A stretch of 64,000 nt of DNA from Lacinutrix jangbogonensis (lineage in GTDB: Bacteria; Bacteroidota; Bacteroidia; Flavobacteriales; Flavobacteriaceae). A program made the translations under genes and the position numbers. Below the pieces are notes generated by a model. It was not told the origin of the DNA and searched no databases. It was given only the letters and a program-made list of their open reading frames with translations. Positions 54,850 through 64,000 of this stretch are shown here, one piece after another (within the stretch, counting starts at the first letter, position 1; each line of letters opens with the position of its first letter). Location of the stretch: assembly GCF_000797445.1 (NCBI RefSeq), contig NZ_JSWF01000033.1, positions 107,183-171,182 on the forward strand, given 5' to 3'.

Positions 54850-55173
54850 GTGATTTTAATTTTTAAATATTTAGTTCCTAAGGGTTATAGAGGTATAACT
54901 ATTTTTCCGTTTATTTTTTTGAAGAGTAAGTCTTTAGAAACAGATCTGGTTTTAATAAACCACGAGAAGGTTCATTTAATACAGCAATTAGAGTTGTTAA
55001 TAATTCCATTTTATGTCTTTTATAGTATTGAGTTTGTGGTTAGACTTATTCAATATAGAAGCTGGTACACGGCGTATAGAAATATTTCTTTTGAAAGAGA
55101 AGCGTATGCAAACGAAAACAACCTTGATTATTTAAAATCAAGGTTGTTTTATAATTTTTTAAAATATTTATAG
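54850..55173 (+). CDS. small membrane protein with HExxH motif
   Basis: A 107-residue protein starting with GTG. VLINHEKVHLIQQLELLI contains HEKVH, a zinc-protease-like HExxH, followed by a membrane segment (LLIIPFYVFYSIEFVVRLI) and FEREAYANE, where a Glu could be the third ligand. This layout is like a minimal integral-membrane gluzincin, but the chain is very short and activity is only a guess. A 15-base inverted repeat lies inside the 3' end of the reading frame (55115-55150). Confidence 0.7.
   Translation: MILIFKYLVPKGYRGITIFPFIFLKSKSLETDLVLINHEKVHLIQQLELLIIPFYVFYSIEFVVRLIQYRSWYTAYRNISFEREAYANENNLDYLKSRLFYNFLKYL
55115..55150. terminator. perfect 15-base inverted repeat, bidirectional terminator inside coding end
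   Basis: AAAACAACCTTGATT (55115-55129), loop ATTTAA, AATCAAGGTTGTTTT (55136-55150). A-run to T-run symmetry makes it work in both directions. It is 26-60 bases after the stop of the convergent 1694-residue gene but lies inside the last codons of the plus-strand gene. Confidence 0.85.
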
Positions 55174-55175
55174 TC

Positions 55176-58100
55176 TTAATATAATGCTTTCTTGTATACA
55201 ATTGTATGATCATTAAATGTTATTTTTAGCATTAATGCAACATTCGATTTTTTAATCCCTTTTAATAGAATAGTATTTTCATCAACGTTGTTGTACGTCA
55301 TTAGTCTTTTTCCAAGGATATCATACACTTCAATACTTTTAATATTTTTAGATTCAGAAATGACTTTTAAATCGTTGCCTGAAACCACTTTTATATCGTT
55401 ACTGTCGACGGCATATTCTTCTGTAGATAAAGTCTGATTAGTATATATTATTTCAAATCGATTATCAAAAGTACCAACATTTGTATTAAATGTATATGGA
55501 GAAGAATTTAAACTGTGAACAATATTTAAATCTTTATCGTTTAAAAATATTGGTTGATTTATGAATAAGGTATCAAAATGGTCAATCCCTATTCTATATT
55601 GCCCTTGATTGAGTGCTTCAAATCCTAATGGAACAATATCCGACGTTGTGAAAGGTAATGGTTTGGCTTGTATTGTTAATTTTAAATCTGGAGCTGTTGA
55701 GTAAAAATTAACATCGTTTCCTCCATAAGAAAGTCCATCTTTTCCGCGATCCCAGCCTAAAGTGGCACCTTGCGCATAACCAAAGAGTATTTGACTAAAC
55801 GCGCCACTATTGTTACTTAGGTTTAGCCATATTCTATGTTTCTCGAAATTAGTGAAAGTACTGCTGGAATTTTTGGCATTACTAGTTTTAAAGAAATTAT
55901 CATTACCGCTTTGAACACGCATATCATTTTTAAATACAGCAGAGCCGTTGCCTAAACCTAGCACAAAAAAGCCTTGACCAGAAGCAAAATATTGCGTTGG
56001 TGGTGTACCTCCGGTGGCTGCTGTAGTATTTGTAGTTCCCATTGAATTTACAGAAGCATAATCGTTTGATGTGTAATTTGAAAAATAATCGGCATAGAAA
56101 GGGTCTGGTGTACCGCTGTTTGGAGGTGTATTGTGCGTCCATAAATATGCTGTACCATCTAATAAAACATCATTCCCTGTTTCATTAAGGAAACTTAAAA
56201 TATCTATAGCAGATGGATATGGGTTACCGAGTAAGTTCCATTGGTCATCATCTGCTGTTACAGCTGTGTTTCCTATAGTAACTCCAAGTGTATTATCTGT
56301 TCCAACAGAAATAGGAGCTAATATATCTCCGTTATTAGGTGTGCCAACAAATAAAGCAGGAAACACTGTTTTAATTGCAGAATTAGTACTGAAATTTTGT
56401 GGACCTCTTATTGCATAACCTAAAGTTGGTGACATAACAGTTGTGTTAGGGTTCTCACCAGTCCAATCTCCATGTCCTCCAGATACTGTTGGTATCCAAC
56501 TATAAAACTTGTCTGCTAAAGTATTTGGAGATAAATCATCTAATAGATATCCAGAAGCTGAAGTTAGAGGTGAAGCCCAATAAGTATAGTCGTAACGATA
56601 CATTGGTTGGCTATTTCTTAGTATTCTAACTTCACCAGTATTAGCATCGTTGTCTATTTGCAACAAACTAGCGCTATCACTAATATTAAAAACACCATTT
56701 GTGTCTACATGTATCCATTCTGTAACCGTTAGACTATTACCGGATTCAATTTGTAAATCTCCAGTGTTTTTAATGGTAAGATTTCGTGCATAAGCATTAA
56801 AAGAAGTGCCAGATATAATGGTTTCATCTGGTATAATTATACAATTGTCTGCTGTTGGTACTCCATTTGGTAGCCATCTAGAAGGATCCTCCCAGTTTAC
56901 AATTCCAGGACCATCCCAATATTTTGTATTATTCGTTACAGATACGTTTTCACTAATATCACATCCATTAGAAAGTGTTACTGTGGCTGTAAAAGAAAAC
57001 GAAGGTGTTTTTAATTGTGCAGTTGTTGGTTTTACATATACTGTGCTAGCTGTAGTGCCAGATATGTATGGTATTGTTGCGTCTTCATCTAAAAATGCAT
57101 TTATAGTTGTTGGTGTCCAAGAAAATGAAGAACTTAAAGGTATCGAGCCAAATAGTTGAATATTATCTACGGCAACACCGTCGCACCAATTGTCTGTATA
57201 ATACCTAATTCTAATTTTTAAATCTGGTTCATTTATATACGCATTCATATTTAAGGATATAGATGAAAAATCTGTACCATAGCCTACGTCATCGTCATAA
57301 AATGCTATACTCGTCCAATTTGTTCCGCCATTGGTAGAGACTTCAATATTTACATTTTCCGTAATTGATGAAAGGTACCTTGAGAAATATATATCGAAAT
57401 TTAGTGTTAAATCTATATAGTTTGAAGAATCTAGCGACGGAGATTGTAATGCGTTGTTTGTTATTATGGGAGCACCAGGAAAAGGAGGAGGGCCACTTTC
57501 CTGAGTGTCTGAGGTTGCCATAACAAATTTATTGGTTCCAAATCCTGATGAAATTGCAGGAAACCAAACTTCTTCACTAGGGATAAAAACACTCGTTCGT
57601 TGTTGCCATATTTTTCTAGTATTTTCTACTGCTCCATTATCTACAATATTATTATTAGTAAAAATACCTAAGCCAGCGCCTTCAAAATCTTCATCAATTA
57701 AATAAGCAACTTCGCTAGAGGCAGAGGCTGTAAGTTCTAAAATATCGTCTTCACCACAAACCTCTGGTATGGTTGGTGTAAAAGTTAGCGTGGGAATAGG
57801 TTTTATGCTTGCTGTAATTTTTGTCCTTACTAAAGATTCGCAGCTACCATTATCTGCTGTAACATAAAAATCTGTTGTCGTATTAATGGATAACGTAGTA
57901 TAAATACCCATTGCGGTTGTTGCAATTGGCATAACGTCTATTTCATTAGCGTACCAATGGTACTGTGTTGTACCAACAGAACCAGTTGCGGTAAGTATAA
58001 CTTGTCCAGGTCCACAGTTTTCGTTTTCTGTAATGCTGGTAATAATTGCAGGACAACTTTCTACAACTGTAAAAGAATAGTCTTCCGTTTCTCCATATTC

Positions 58101-60260
58101 TGTATAAGAACCTAGAGTGTCAAAATTCTCACAGGCATTAAAATTATAGCCATATTGTTCATCAGAGCCGTCAAAACTATTATAAATTCTTATTCTAATG
58201 TTGTAATTGCCAATAGGTTGACTTGAAGGAATAATAAAGCCAAAGGTAGTACTTGAAGTTGCAATGCTTCCAGAATCGAAAACAATTTCTGTTGCGTCGT
58301 TAAAAGAACCGTCTGAGTCCCAATCTACCCACGCTTTAATATGGCCTCTACTCACGGCTTCAACAAAAATATTCATACCTTCTCCTTGGGCTTGAATACT
58401 ATTTGTTAAACCTGTAAAATCTTGATATCCTAGTGGACTAGAGGAGAAAGTACTCGTGTTTGTGACATCATTTAATGTTCCAATAAATTCGTTTTCTACA
58501 AAATAGAGACGGGTTTCATCGGAAGTGGACAGAGCAGTACAGCCCGGAGATGTAATGCAAATATCAAAAGTACCTTCGTCTCCAGTAGTTGTATAACTAT
58601 AGATTCTAACATAATAAGTAGTCCCAATAGAAAGGCCTGAAGCATTTATAATTTCGTTACCAGAGGCAACAGCATCAGCACAGTTAATAGTTGTACCGTT
58701 GCAAGCTCCAGATCTTAAATCTATTACAAAGTCTCCAAGAGTCCCTGGAGTAACGGTAATATCATGATTAGCGTCGGTTGCAATAAATGAATACCAAACA
58801 TCATCACTTGAATCACCAGTAAATCCATTACAGGTAATACCCGCAGTACTTTGTGTCGCATCAACGGTTGTTCCAGATGTACTCGTGGTGCAAGTTTCTG
58901 TTGGGTTCACCGTAAGACTTGTTGCTCCTACGCAATCATCGTTAGTAATAGATGCCGGTGTTGTTACGCAAATTCCAAAATCGCCATTATTGTTATTTCC
59001 ATATTCCCATACTCTAACATATATTGTAGATAATGGAACAAAATCTGATCTTGTAATAGAAGGCATTAAGCCATTAGCACTATCATCATCGTCACATTCT
59101 ATAAGGGCTAATGACCCGCAAGCTCCAGAGTATACTGCCATTCCTCCATCTGTAATTACATCTGTTTGTGTATCAATAGTTAATTGGCCACTTGCAGGAA
59201 CTAGAATTGAGAACCAAACATCACCACCATTATAGTCTGCACAACCCGGATCTGATACGCTACTATCTGTGGCATTTTGGTTTGTATAAGTTGTATATGT
59301 ACATGCTATATTTGGTGTTAAAGCTATTGCTCCTGCACAATCGTCGTTTGTAGTGCTAGAAGAAGATGTAAACGTTCCTGTTGTAGAGTTTGTATTAGAT
59401 GCAGATGCAGTACAAGTGACTACCAAGCGCCAAGTTCTAACGACACCAGAAGCTGGAGCTACCATGCTAGTAAGTGCTGCATATGTTGAGGTTGCTGTAC
59501 CTTGATTAGACCAAGGTGCGCCACCAGTATCACTGTATTGCCATTGGTATGTAAGTCCAGAGCCAGATGTAAAACCTGTTGCAGTTACATTATAAGTAGA
59601 GCCTGGAGTGCCAGATACAGGACTTACTGTTACAACTCCACCTGTTGGTGTACCAGAACATGTCGTAATTAAAGTTCCTTGGATAATTATATTATCAACA
59701 TAAAAAAATCTAGTTCCAGATGCATTAATAGCCCTCAGTCTTAATCTAACTGTGTTTTCGGTATTTAGAATATTAACAGTATATGGATTTGTTGCTACAG
59801 CGCCTCCATCATTATCTGATGTGCCCCAAGGCCAATCTTCTCCACCTCCTCCGTTTTGTCCATCTATTAATTTTGTAGAAGCCCAGCTAGTGCCATTATT
59901 ATAAGAAACATCTAAGAATAAATCTCTATTATTGTTAGCGTTAATTGAAGAAAATGAAATTGTAGCAGTTACATTAGTATAGGTAGTAATATTTATATCA
60001 TCAAATAAAACAAAAGCACCATTGCTATTCATTCTAAAAGAGTTCGGTGCAGATTCTGAAGAATCATTTGTAACAGCAACTGTTCCTGATGTAGTGTAAT
60101 TTAAATCATCTGCATACCCTGAAACTCCTGCGTCGAAACTTTGACTCCTAATTATTTGCCCAAAACTAGTGAGGCTTGATAATAAGAATACTATTAATAT
60201 AATTTTTTTTGAAAGATTACTCTGTGATGTATTCAATTTTCTATGTAATTTTATCTGCAT
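55176..60260 (-). CDS. giant secreted multidomain protein with T9SS sorting domain
   Basis: A 1694-residue exported protein. Residues 1-35 hold a signal peptide ending LTSFGQ. A carbohydrate-binding or MAM-like domain follows (about 36-195), then Ig-like PKD-type and two PPC-like repeats starting NDDCAGAIALTPN and NDDCVGATSLTVN. A GEVED domain (HIKAWVDWDSDGSFNDATEI ... YGETEDYSFTV) is at about 640-760, more Ig-like and beta-sandwich domains after it, and WNLLGNPYPSAID near residue 1350. The last about 75 residues (IKSIEVYDILGKRLMTYNN ... YKKALY) are a type IX C-terminal sorting domain of the type A/C sort. Probably a surface adhesin; no enzyme motif seen. Confidence 0.9.
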   Translation of the reverse strand: MQIKLHRKLNTSQSNLSKKIILIVFLLSSLTSFGQIIRSQSFDAGVSGYADDLNYTTSGTVAVTNDSSESAPNSFRMNSNGAFVLFDDINITTYTNVTATISFSSINANNNRDLFLDVSYNNGTSWASTKLIDGQNGGGGEDWPWGTSDNDGGAVATNPYTVNILNTENTVRLRLRAINASGTRFFYVDNIIIQGTLITTCSGTPTGGVVTVSPVSGTPGSTYNVTATGFTSGSGLTYQWQYSDTGGAPWSNQGTATSTYAALTSMVAPASGVVRTWRLVVTCTASASNTNSTTGTFTSSSSTTNDDCAGAIALTPNIACTYTTYTNQNATDSSVSDPGCADYNGGDVWFSILVPASGQLTIDTQTDVITDGGMAVYSGACGSLALIECDDDDSANGLMPSITRSDFVPLSTIYVRVWEYGNNNNGDFGICVTTPASITNDDCVGATSLTVNPTETCTTSTSGTTVDATQSTAGITCNGFTGDSSDDVWYSFIATDANHDITVTPGTLGDFVIDLRSGACNGTTINCADAVASGNEIINASGLSIGTTYYVRIYSYTTTGDEGTFDICITSPGCTALSTSDETRLYFVENEFIGTLNDVTNTSTFSSSPLGYQDFTGLTNSIQAQGEGMNIFVEAVSRGHIKAWVDWDSDGSFNDATEIVFDSGSIATSSTTFGFIIPSSQPIGNYNIRIRIYNSFDGSDEQYGYNFNACENFDTLGSYTEYGETEDYSFTVVESCPAIITSITENENCGPGQVILTATGSVGTTQYHWYANEIDVMPIATTAMGIYTTLSINTTTDFYVTADNGSCESLVRTKITASIKPIPTLTFTPTIPEVCGEDDILELTASASSEVAYLIDEDFEGAGLGIFTNNNIVDNGAVENTRKIWQQRTSVFIPSEEVWFPAISSGFGTNKFVMATSDTQESGPPPFPGAPIITNNALQSPSLDSSNYIDLTLNFDIYFSRYLSSITENVNIEVSTNGGTNWTSIAFYDDDVGYGTDFSSISLNMNAYINEPDLKIRIRYYTDNWCDGVAVDNIQLFGSIPLSSSFSWTPTTINAFLDEDATIPYISGTTASTVYVKPTTAQLKTPSFSFTATVTLSNGCDISENVSVTNNTKYWDGPGIVNWEDPSRWLPNGVPTADNCIIIPDETIISGTSFNAYARNLTIKNTGDLQIESGNSLTVTEWIHVDTNGVFNISDSASLLQIDNDANTGEVRILRNSQPMYRYDYTYWASPLTSASGYLLDDLSPNTLADKFYSWIPTVSGGHGDWTGENPNTTVMSPTLGYAIRGPQNFSTNSAIKTVFPALFVGTPNNGDILAPISVGTDNTLGVTIGNTAVTADDDQWNLLGNPYPSAIDILSFLNETGNDVLLDGTAYLWTHNTPPNSGTPDPFYADYFSNYTSNDYASVNSMGTTNTTAATGGTPPTQYFASGQGFFVLGLGNGSAVFKNDMRVQSGNDNFFKTSNAKNSSSTFTNFEKHRIWLNLSNNSGAFSQILFGYAQGATLGWDRGKDGLSYGGNDVNFYSTAPDLKLTIQAKPLPFTTSDIVPLGFEALNQGQYRIGIDHFDTLFINQPIFLNDKDLNIVHSLNSSPYTFNTNVGTFDNRFEIIYTNQTLSTEEYAVDSNDIKVVSGNDLKVISESKNIKSIEVYDILGKRLMTYNNVDENTILLKGIKKSNVALMLKITFNDHTIVYKKALY

Positions 60261-61006
60261 AATCTTAAGTCGTATTTATTATACCTAATGTTTGCTTTTA
60301 AATGTTTTAAAAATGTTTCTGATCCACAAGTTGCACCTTGTCTTAAACTATTTATAGTTAAGAACTGCAAAAGAACTTTAGAGTGTAGTTTTCTAATCAT
60401 ATCATTATATTGAATCAATCTTAAATCAAAAAAAATAAATTTAATTAATACAGATTGCTTATTACATCTAATTTAGTTAAAAAAACAAAAAATCATGATT
60501 AAAAACATATTTACTCGACGAAATACATATATTTTTTATATATTTTAATGTATATCGATATAATGGTGCTAATATTTGATTAAAGCCAGCTGCTGAGATT
60601 AGCTTCTTGAAGCTAATTTTTTAAACTAAATTAGATTTTCTTTTAACGCAGGCAGTGCTTCTTCCTTGTGTTTAATTGAAAAACACCGAGACGCTTTCTT
60701 CAAGTTTTCGGATTGCTCAGAAATTTCAAAAATAGCGATGTCTTTAAAATGAAGAGGAAAGCAGCTGTGTTAACTTGATTTTTATACAGAAGTGTTTGGT
60801 ATAATAATTTGAAATATTTTTTTTAATTTTTCTTTTTAATAGAATTATGGACAAATAAATCTACTGACTAAAAAAATATTTTTTGTTAAAAAACAATTAC
60901 TTTTACCCATCGCGTTTATAATATTTAATTCGGAATTGCGATTCATTTATAAGAAATCATCTTTTTTGTATTTTTAATCGAATAATAATGGCACAACGAA
61001 AGTAAT
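60261..61006. other. 746-base AT-rich intergenic region with a GC-richer island
   Basis: No real gene. Flanks are very AT-rich. A 9-base hairpin ATTAGCTTC-TT-GAAGCTAAT (60598-60617) followed by T is terminator-like on the plus strand. The stretch 60626-60769 is richer in GC and on the reverse strand reads, without a start codon, as 47 codons including FKDIAIFEISEQSENLKK and KHKEEALPALKENLI to a TAG at 60626. This looks like decayed coding or a repeat remnant. Confidence 0.5.
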
Positions 61007-61918
61007 TTGAAATTAAATATAAAAAATATAGATAATACTAAATTGGTATTTAATATTGAAGGAATTAAGTGTCTGACAATTAAACGAGAAGATTTAATCC
61101 ATTCTGTTGTTTCTGGAAATAAATTCAGGAAATTGAAATACAATCTAATTCAAGCTAAAAAAGAAAATAAAATCACATTACTAACTTTTGGTGGCGCCTA
61201 TTCAAATCATATTATGGCAACAGCCGCTGCAGGAAAACTAGAGGGTTTTAAAACTATTGGTGTTATAAGAGGTGAAGAGTTGTTTAATAAGATAGAAAAT
61301 AATCCAACACTAAGCTATGCGAAATCTTGTGGAATGCAATTTAAATTTATTTCTAGAAACGACTTTAAGCATAAAAATGACATCAAATTTATTGAAGCTC
61401 TAAAACAGGAGTTTGGTGATTTTTATTTAATTCCAGAGGGCGGAACAAATAAACTGGCGATAAAAGGTTGTGAAGAGATTTTAACGGAAGCAGATAAAGA
61501 TTTCGATTATATTTGTGTGCCCGTTGGAACAGGAGGTACTATTGCAGGTATAATAAACAGTGCAAAACCCAGTCAACAAGTTTTAGGTTTTTCAGCGTTA
61601 AAAGGTGATTTTTTAAAAGAAGATATTAGTAAATTTGCAAAACAAGATAATTGGCAATTAATTACAGATTATCATTTTGGAGGTTATGCAAAAATAAATA
61701 TGGAGTTAATAACGTTTATTAATACCTTTAAAAATGTGCATGGCATACCTTTAGATCCTGTTTATACTGGGAAAATGATGTTTGGAATTATTGATATGAT
61801 TAATAAAGGTGTTTTTAAAAAGAATGCTAAAATTTTAGCAATCCATACAGGAGGATTACAAGGTATTCAAGGCATGAATATTAGATTAAAACAAAAACAA
61901 TTACCGTTAATACAATAA
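61007..61918 (+). CDS. D-cysteine desulfhydrase / ACC deaminase family PLP enzyme
   Basis: A 303-residue fold-type II PLP enzyme. TIKREDLIHSVVSGNKFRKL contains the PLP Lys in the NKFRK motif; FGGAYSNHIMATAAAG, PVGTGGTIAGI and IHTGGLQGIQGM are the rest of the phosphate and substrate loops. The family includes 1-aminocyclopropane-1-carboxylate deaminase and D-cysteine desulfhydrase; sequence alone does not decide. The start is a TTG at 61007 because the ATG at 60988 is out of frame and soon stops; no in-frame ATG lies near, so this start is uncertain. It is 1 base before the next gene. Confidence 0.85.
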   Translation: MKLNIKNIDNTKLVFNIEGIKCLTIKREDLIHSVVSGNKFRKLKYNLIQAKKENKITLLTFGGAYSNHIMATAAAGKLEGFKTIGVIRGEELFNKIENNPTLSYAKSCGMQFKFISRNDFKHKNDIKFIEALKQEFGDFYLIPEGGTNKLAIKGCEEILTEADKDFDYICVPVGTGGTIAGIINSAKPSQQVLGFSALKGDFLKEDISKFAKQDNWQLITDYHFGGYAKINMELITFINTFKNVHGIPLDPVYTGKMMFGIIDMINKGVFKKNAKILAIHTGGLQGIQGMNIRLKQKQLPLIQ

Positions 61919-61919
61919 A

Positions 61920-62681
61920 ATGAATAAACTAGTTACACTATTATGTGTTATGTTTTTTGTGATGAGTTGTGGCTCTTCCAAAAAAGTAGCAATAAAAAAA
62001 GAGGCTTCTAAAAAGGAAACGGTCAATGAGGTCGTAATTAAAGAAATTCCAAAAGTATATAATAGTCCTGTAGAGAAATATATAGCAATATATAGTGATA
62101 TCGCACAAGACGAGATGCGTAATTATGATGTGCCAGCTAGTATAACCTTAGCACAAGGGATTTTAGAATCTGGATCTGGCAAAGGAAGACTTGCTGTTGA
62201 AGCAAATAATCATTTTGGTATAAAATGTCACAAAGAATGGACTGGTGGAAGAATATATCATGATGATGATAAAGACCAAGAGTGTTTCAGAAAATATAAA
62301 AACTCTAAATACTCTTTTAGGGACCATTCATTATTTTTAAAAGAACGTACACGTTATGCAGGATTGTTTAAGTTAGATATATCAGATTACAAATCTTGGG
62401 CAAAAGGATTAAAGGCGGCAGGTTATGCAACAGATAGAAAGTATCCGCAAAAATTAATAAGCTTAATTGAACGTTATCAGTTATATCGTTTCGATAATCA
62501 AGTTTTGGGCATCGCGTATAACCAAAAAGACAAACATACTATTGTAGGAGGAGATACATTATATTCTTTATCTAGAAAATATAATATCTCAGTATTAGAA
62601 CTCAAAGCATTAAATAGTTTAGAAACTAACGATTTGTTTGTAGGACAAATTTTATTTATTAAGCCTATTCCAAAAGATTAA
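61920..62681 (+). CDS. glucosaminidase with LysM, lipoprotein
   Basis: A 253-residue lipoprotein ([12 protein letters not shown], Cys at about 17). The glucosaminidase (Flg_J/LytG-type) domain has [20 protein letters not shown], with the catalytic Glu in the LESG motif, [11 protein letters not shown] and YRFDN; a C-terminal LysM follows ([39 protein letters not shown]). It cuts the glycan strand of peptidoglycan at N-acetylglucosamine. It begins 1 base after the PLP enzyme, and hemL starts 5 bases after it. Confidence 0.93.
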   Translation: MNKLVTLLCVMFFVMSCGSSKKVAIKKEASKKETVNEVVIKEIPKVYNSPVEKYIAIYSDIAQDEMRNYDVPASITLAQGILESGSGKGRLAVEANNHFGIKCHKEWTGGRIYHDDDKDQECFRKYKNSKYSFRDHSLFLKERTRYAGLFKLDISDYKSWAKGLKAAGYATDRKYPQKLISLIERYQLYRFDNQVLGIAYNQKDKHTIVGGDTLYSLSRKYNISVLELKALNSLETNDLFVGQILFIKPIPKD

Positions 62682-62686
62682 TTACA

Positions 62687-63967
62687 ATGATTTATAAACG
62701 TAGTAGTATGCTTTTCGAAGCAGCGGAGAAAGTAATTCCTGGAGGTGTAAATTCTCCAGTTCGAGCCTTTAAAGCAGTTGGTGGAACACCCATTTTTGTG
62801 AAAGAAGCCAAAGGTGCTTATTTATATGATGAAGATGGAAATGTATTAATAGATTATATTAATTCTTGGGGACCAATGATTTTAGGTCATGCCTTTGAGC
62901 CAGTTGTTAATGCCGTTATTGAAAAAGCTAAAAAAGGAACCTCTTTTGGTATGCCAACCGAAATAGAAACTGAAATTGCAGAATTAGCAGTGTCTATGGT
63001 GCCTAATATTGACAAAATTCGTTTTGTTAATTCTGGAACAGAGGCTTGCATGAGTGCTGTGAGGTTAGCAAGAGGTTTTACTGGGAAAGATAAAATTATA
63101 AAATTTGCTGGTTGCTATCATGGACATAGCGATTCGTTTTTAATCCAAGCAGGTAGTGGAGCAGTGACTTTTGGTAGCCCAAATAGTCCTGGAGTTACTA
63201 AAGGAACAGCTAAGGATACATTGTTAGCAAATTATAACGATTTAGCAAATGTTGAAGCGTTAATAAAAGCTAATAAAAATGAAATTGCTTGTGTTATTAT
63301 TGAGCCAGTTGCTGGAAATATGGGTTGTATTCCTCCCTTAGATGGTTTTCTTGAAGGTTTAAGATTGCTTTGTAATGCTCATGATATTTTACTAGTTTTC
63401 GATGAGGTCATGACAGGTTTTCGTCTTGCAAAAGGTGGTGTTCAAGAGTTGTATGGCGTAGATGCGGATATTGTTTGCTTCGGAAAAGTTATTGGCGGAG
63501 GTCTTCCTGTGGGAGCCTTTGCTGCAAGAAATGAAATTATGAATCACTTAGCGCCATTAGGTCCCGTGTATCAGGCAGGAACTTTAAGCGGGAATCCGTT
63601 AGCTATGGCTGCCGGCTTGGCAATGCTAAAAGCATTAAATAGTGATACAGAAGTTTTTAAGCGTCTGGCTGAAAAAACGGAATACCTTCATAAAGGTTTA
63701 GCTAAAGTTTTAAATAGTAATAATGTTACGCATACCATAAATAGAGTTGGTTCTATGATATCTGTTCACTTTGATGAAGTTAGAGTTGTAGATTTTGAAA
63801 CAGCTGCAAATGGTAATAACGACACCTTTAAAACCTTTTTTCATGGGATGCTAAATCAAGGTATATATATTGCGCCAAGTGCTTTTGAAACTTGGTTTAT
63901 TACAGATGCTTTAACTTATGAAGATTTAGATAAAACGATAGCAGCTTGTGATACTGTTTTTAAATAG
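62687..63967 (+). CDS. hemL: glutamate-1-semialdehyde 2,1-aminomutase
   Basis: A 426-residue class III aminotransferase that makes 5-aminolevulinate for haem from glutamate-1-semialdehyde. [19 protein letters not shown] at the start, [49 protein letters not shown] and the PLP Lys in [15 protein letters not shown] identify it. Full length (427 in most bacteria) and complete in the window. The 5-base gap to the glucosaminidase gene suggests one transcript with the PLP enzyme upstream. Confidence 0.97.
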   Translation: MIYKRSSMLFEAAEKVIPGGVNSPVRAFKAVGGTPIFVKEAKGAYLYDEDGNVLIDYINSWGPMILGHAFEPVVNAVIEKAKKGTSFGMPTEIETEIAELAVSMVPNIDKIRFVNSGTEACMSAVRLARGFTGKDKIIKFAGCYHGHSDSFLIQAGSGAVTFGSPNSPGVTKGTAKDTLLANYNDLANVEALIKANKNEIACVIIEPVAGNMGCIPPLDGFLEGLRLLCNAHDILLVFDEVMTGFRLAKGGVQELYGVDADIVCFGKVIGGGLPVGAFAARNEIMNHLAPLGPVYQAGTLSGNPLAMAAGLAMLKALNSDTEVFKRLAEKTEYLHKGLAKVLNSNNVTHTINRVGSMISVHFDEVRVVDFETAANGNNDTFKTFFHGMLNQGIYIAPSAFETWFITDALTYEDLDKTIAACDTVFK

Positions 63968-64000
63968 TTTAGAAAGTATAAAACATAAAAAAAAAGGCGA

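Noticed and set aside
58851..59235. Plus-strand Cys-rich ORFs inside the giant protein gene
   Set aside because: They are shadows of the PPC-like repeats on the reverse strand.

Overview
The window is AT-rich, densely coded DNA from a member of the Bacteroidetes, almost certainly a marine or environmental Flavobacteriaceae. Evidence for this: two large secreted proteins with type IX secretion C-terminal signals, many short SGC/SCN-type lipoproteins, families typical of this group (GSCFA, DUF4230, DUF5522, DUF6252-like, TPR histidine kinases with LuxR-type regulators), A-rich translation starts without strong Shine-Dalgarno sites, and promoter boxes of the TAnnTTTG type. The genus cannot be fixed from the sequence alone. 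No tRNA, rRNA, CRISPR array, prophage or intact insertion sequence was seen.

Layout. 1-4.0 kb: a reverse-strand group of two DUF1254/DUF1214 proteins (the first cut by the window edge) and an outer-membrane barrel of the MetA/phenol transporter type. 4.0-5.4 kb: a graveyard where a broken IS30-type transposase is joined to a decayed CPBP membrane protease. 5.5-9.9 kb: reverse-strand accessory genes (DinB-like, alkaline phosphatase, DoxX-like, lipoprotein, TPMT-like methyltransferase). 10-13.4 kb: TrmH-like methyltransferase and the GTPases Era and Der. 13.6-16.1 kb: a secreted C-type lectin protein. 16.2-20.0 kb: a reverse-strand operon of three TPM-domain proteins (one frameshifted), LemA, a MerR regulator and an M23 peptidase, divergent from alaS. 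22.9-27.2 kb: GSCFA, DUF6498-like, lipoprotein and a beta-propeller protein. 27.4-32.0 kb: two paralogous TPR histidine kinases in tandem with one response regulator.

33.1-50.8 kb is the main metabolic block: a TetR regulator, then a phenylacetate (paa) cluster in the order E-A-B-C-D-G-H-I-J-VOC-Z-crotonase-Y, running without a strand change into a 2-oxoacid dehydrogenase E2, a branched-chain-type aminotransferase and a fused E1 alpha/beta subunit. PaaABCDE would epoxidise phenylacetyl-CoA, PaaG would isomerise it, PaaZ would open the ring, and PaaH/J with a hydratase would finish beta-oxidation. No phenylacetate-CoA ligase (PaaK) is in the window. The aminotransferase and dehydrogenase could instead feed phenylacetyl-CoA from phenylalanine through phenylpyruvate, which is a hypothesis.

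Two things stand out in this block. PaaZ carries an extra C-terminal DUF1569/DinB-type domain. And every roomy gene junction from paaE to the E1 gene holds a small repeat or hairpin, from several unrelated families, ending a few bases before the next start codon. The housekeeping parts of the window lack such repeats. The last part (50.8-64 kb) holds bestrophin, an orphan urocanate hydratase with a tiny DUF5522 gene upstream, a 1694-residue secreted protein, a D-cysteine desulfhydrase/ACC deaminase-type enzyme, a LysM glucosaminidase and hemL.
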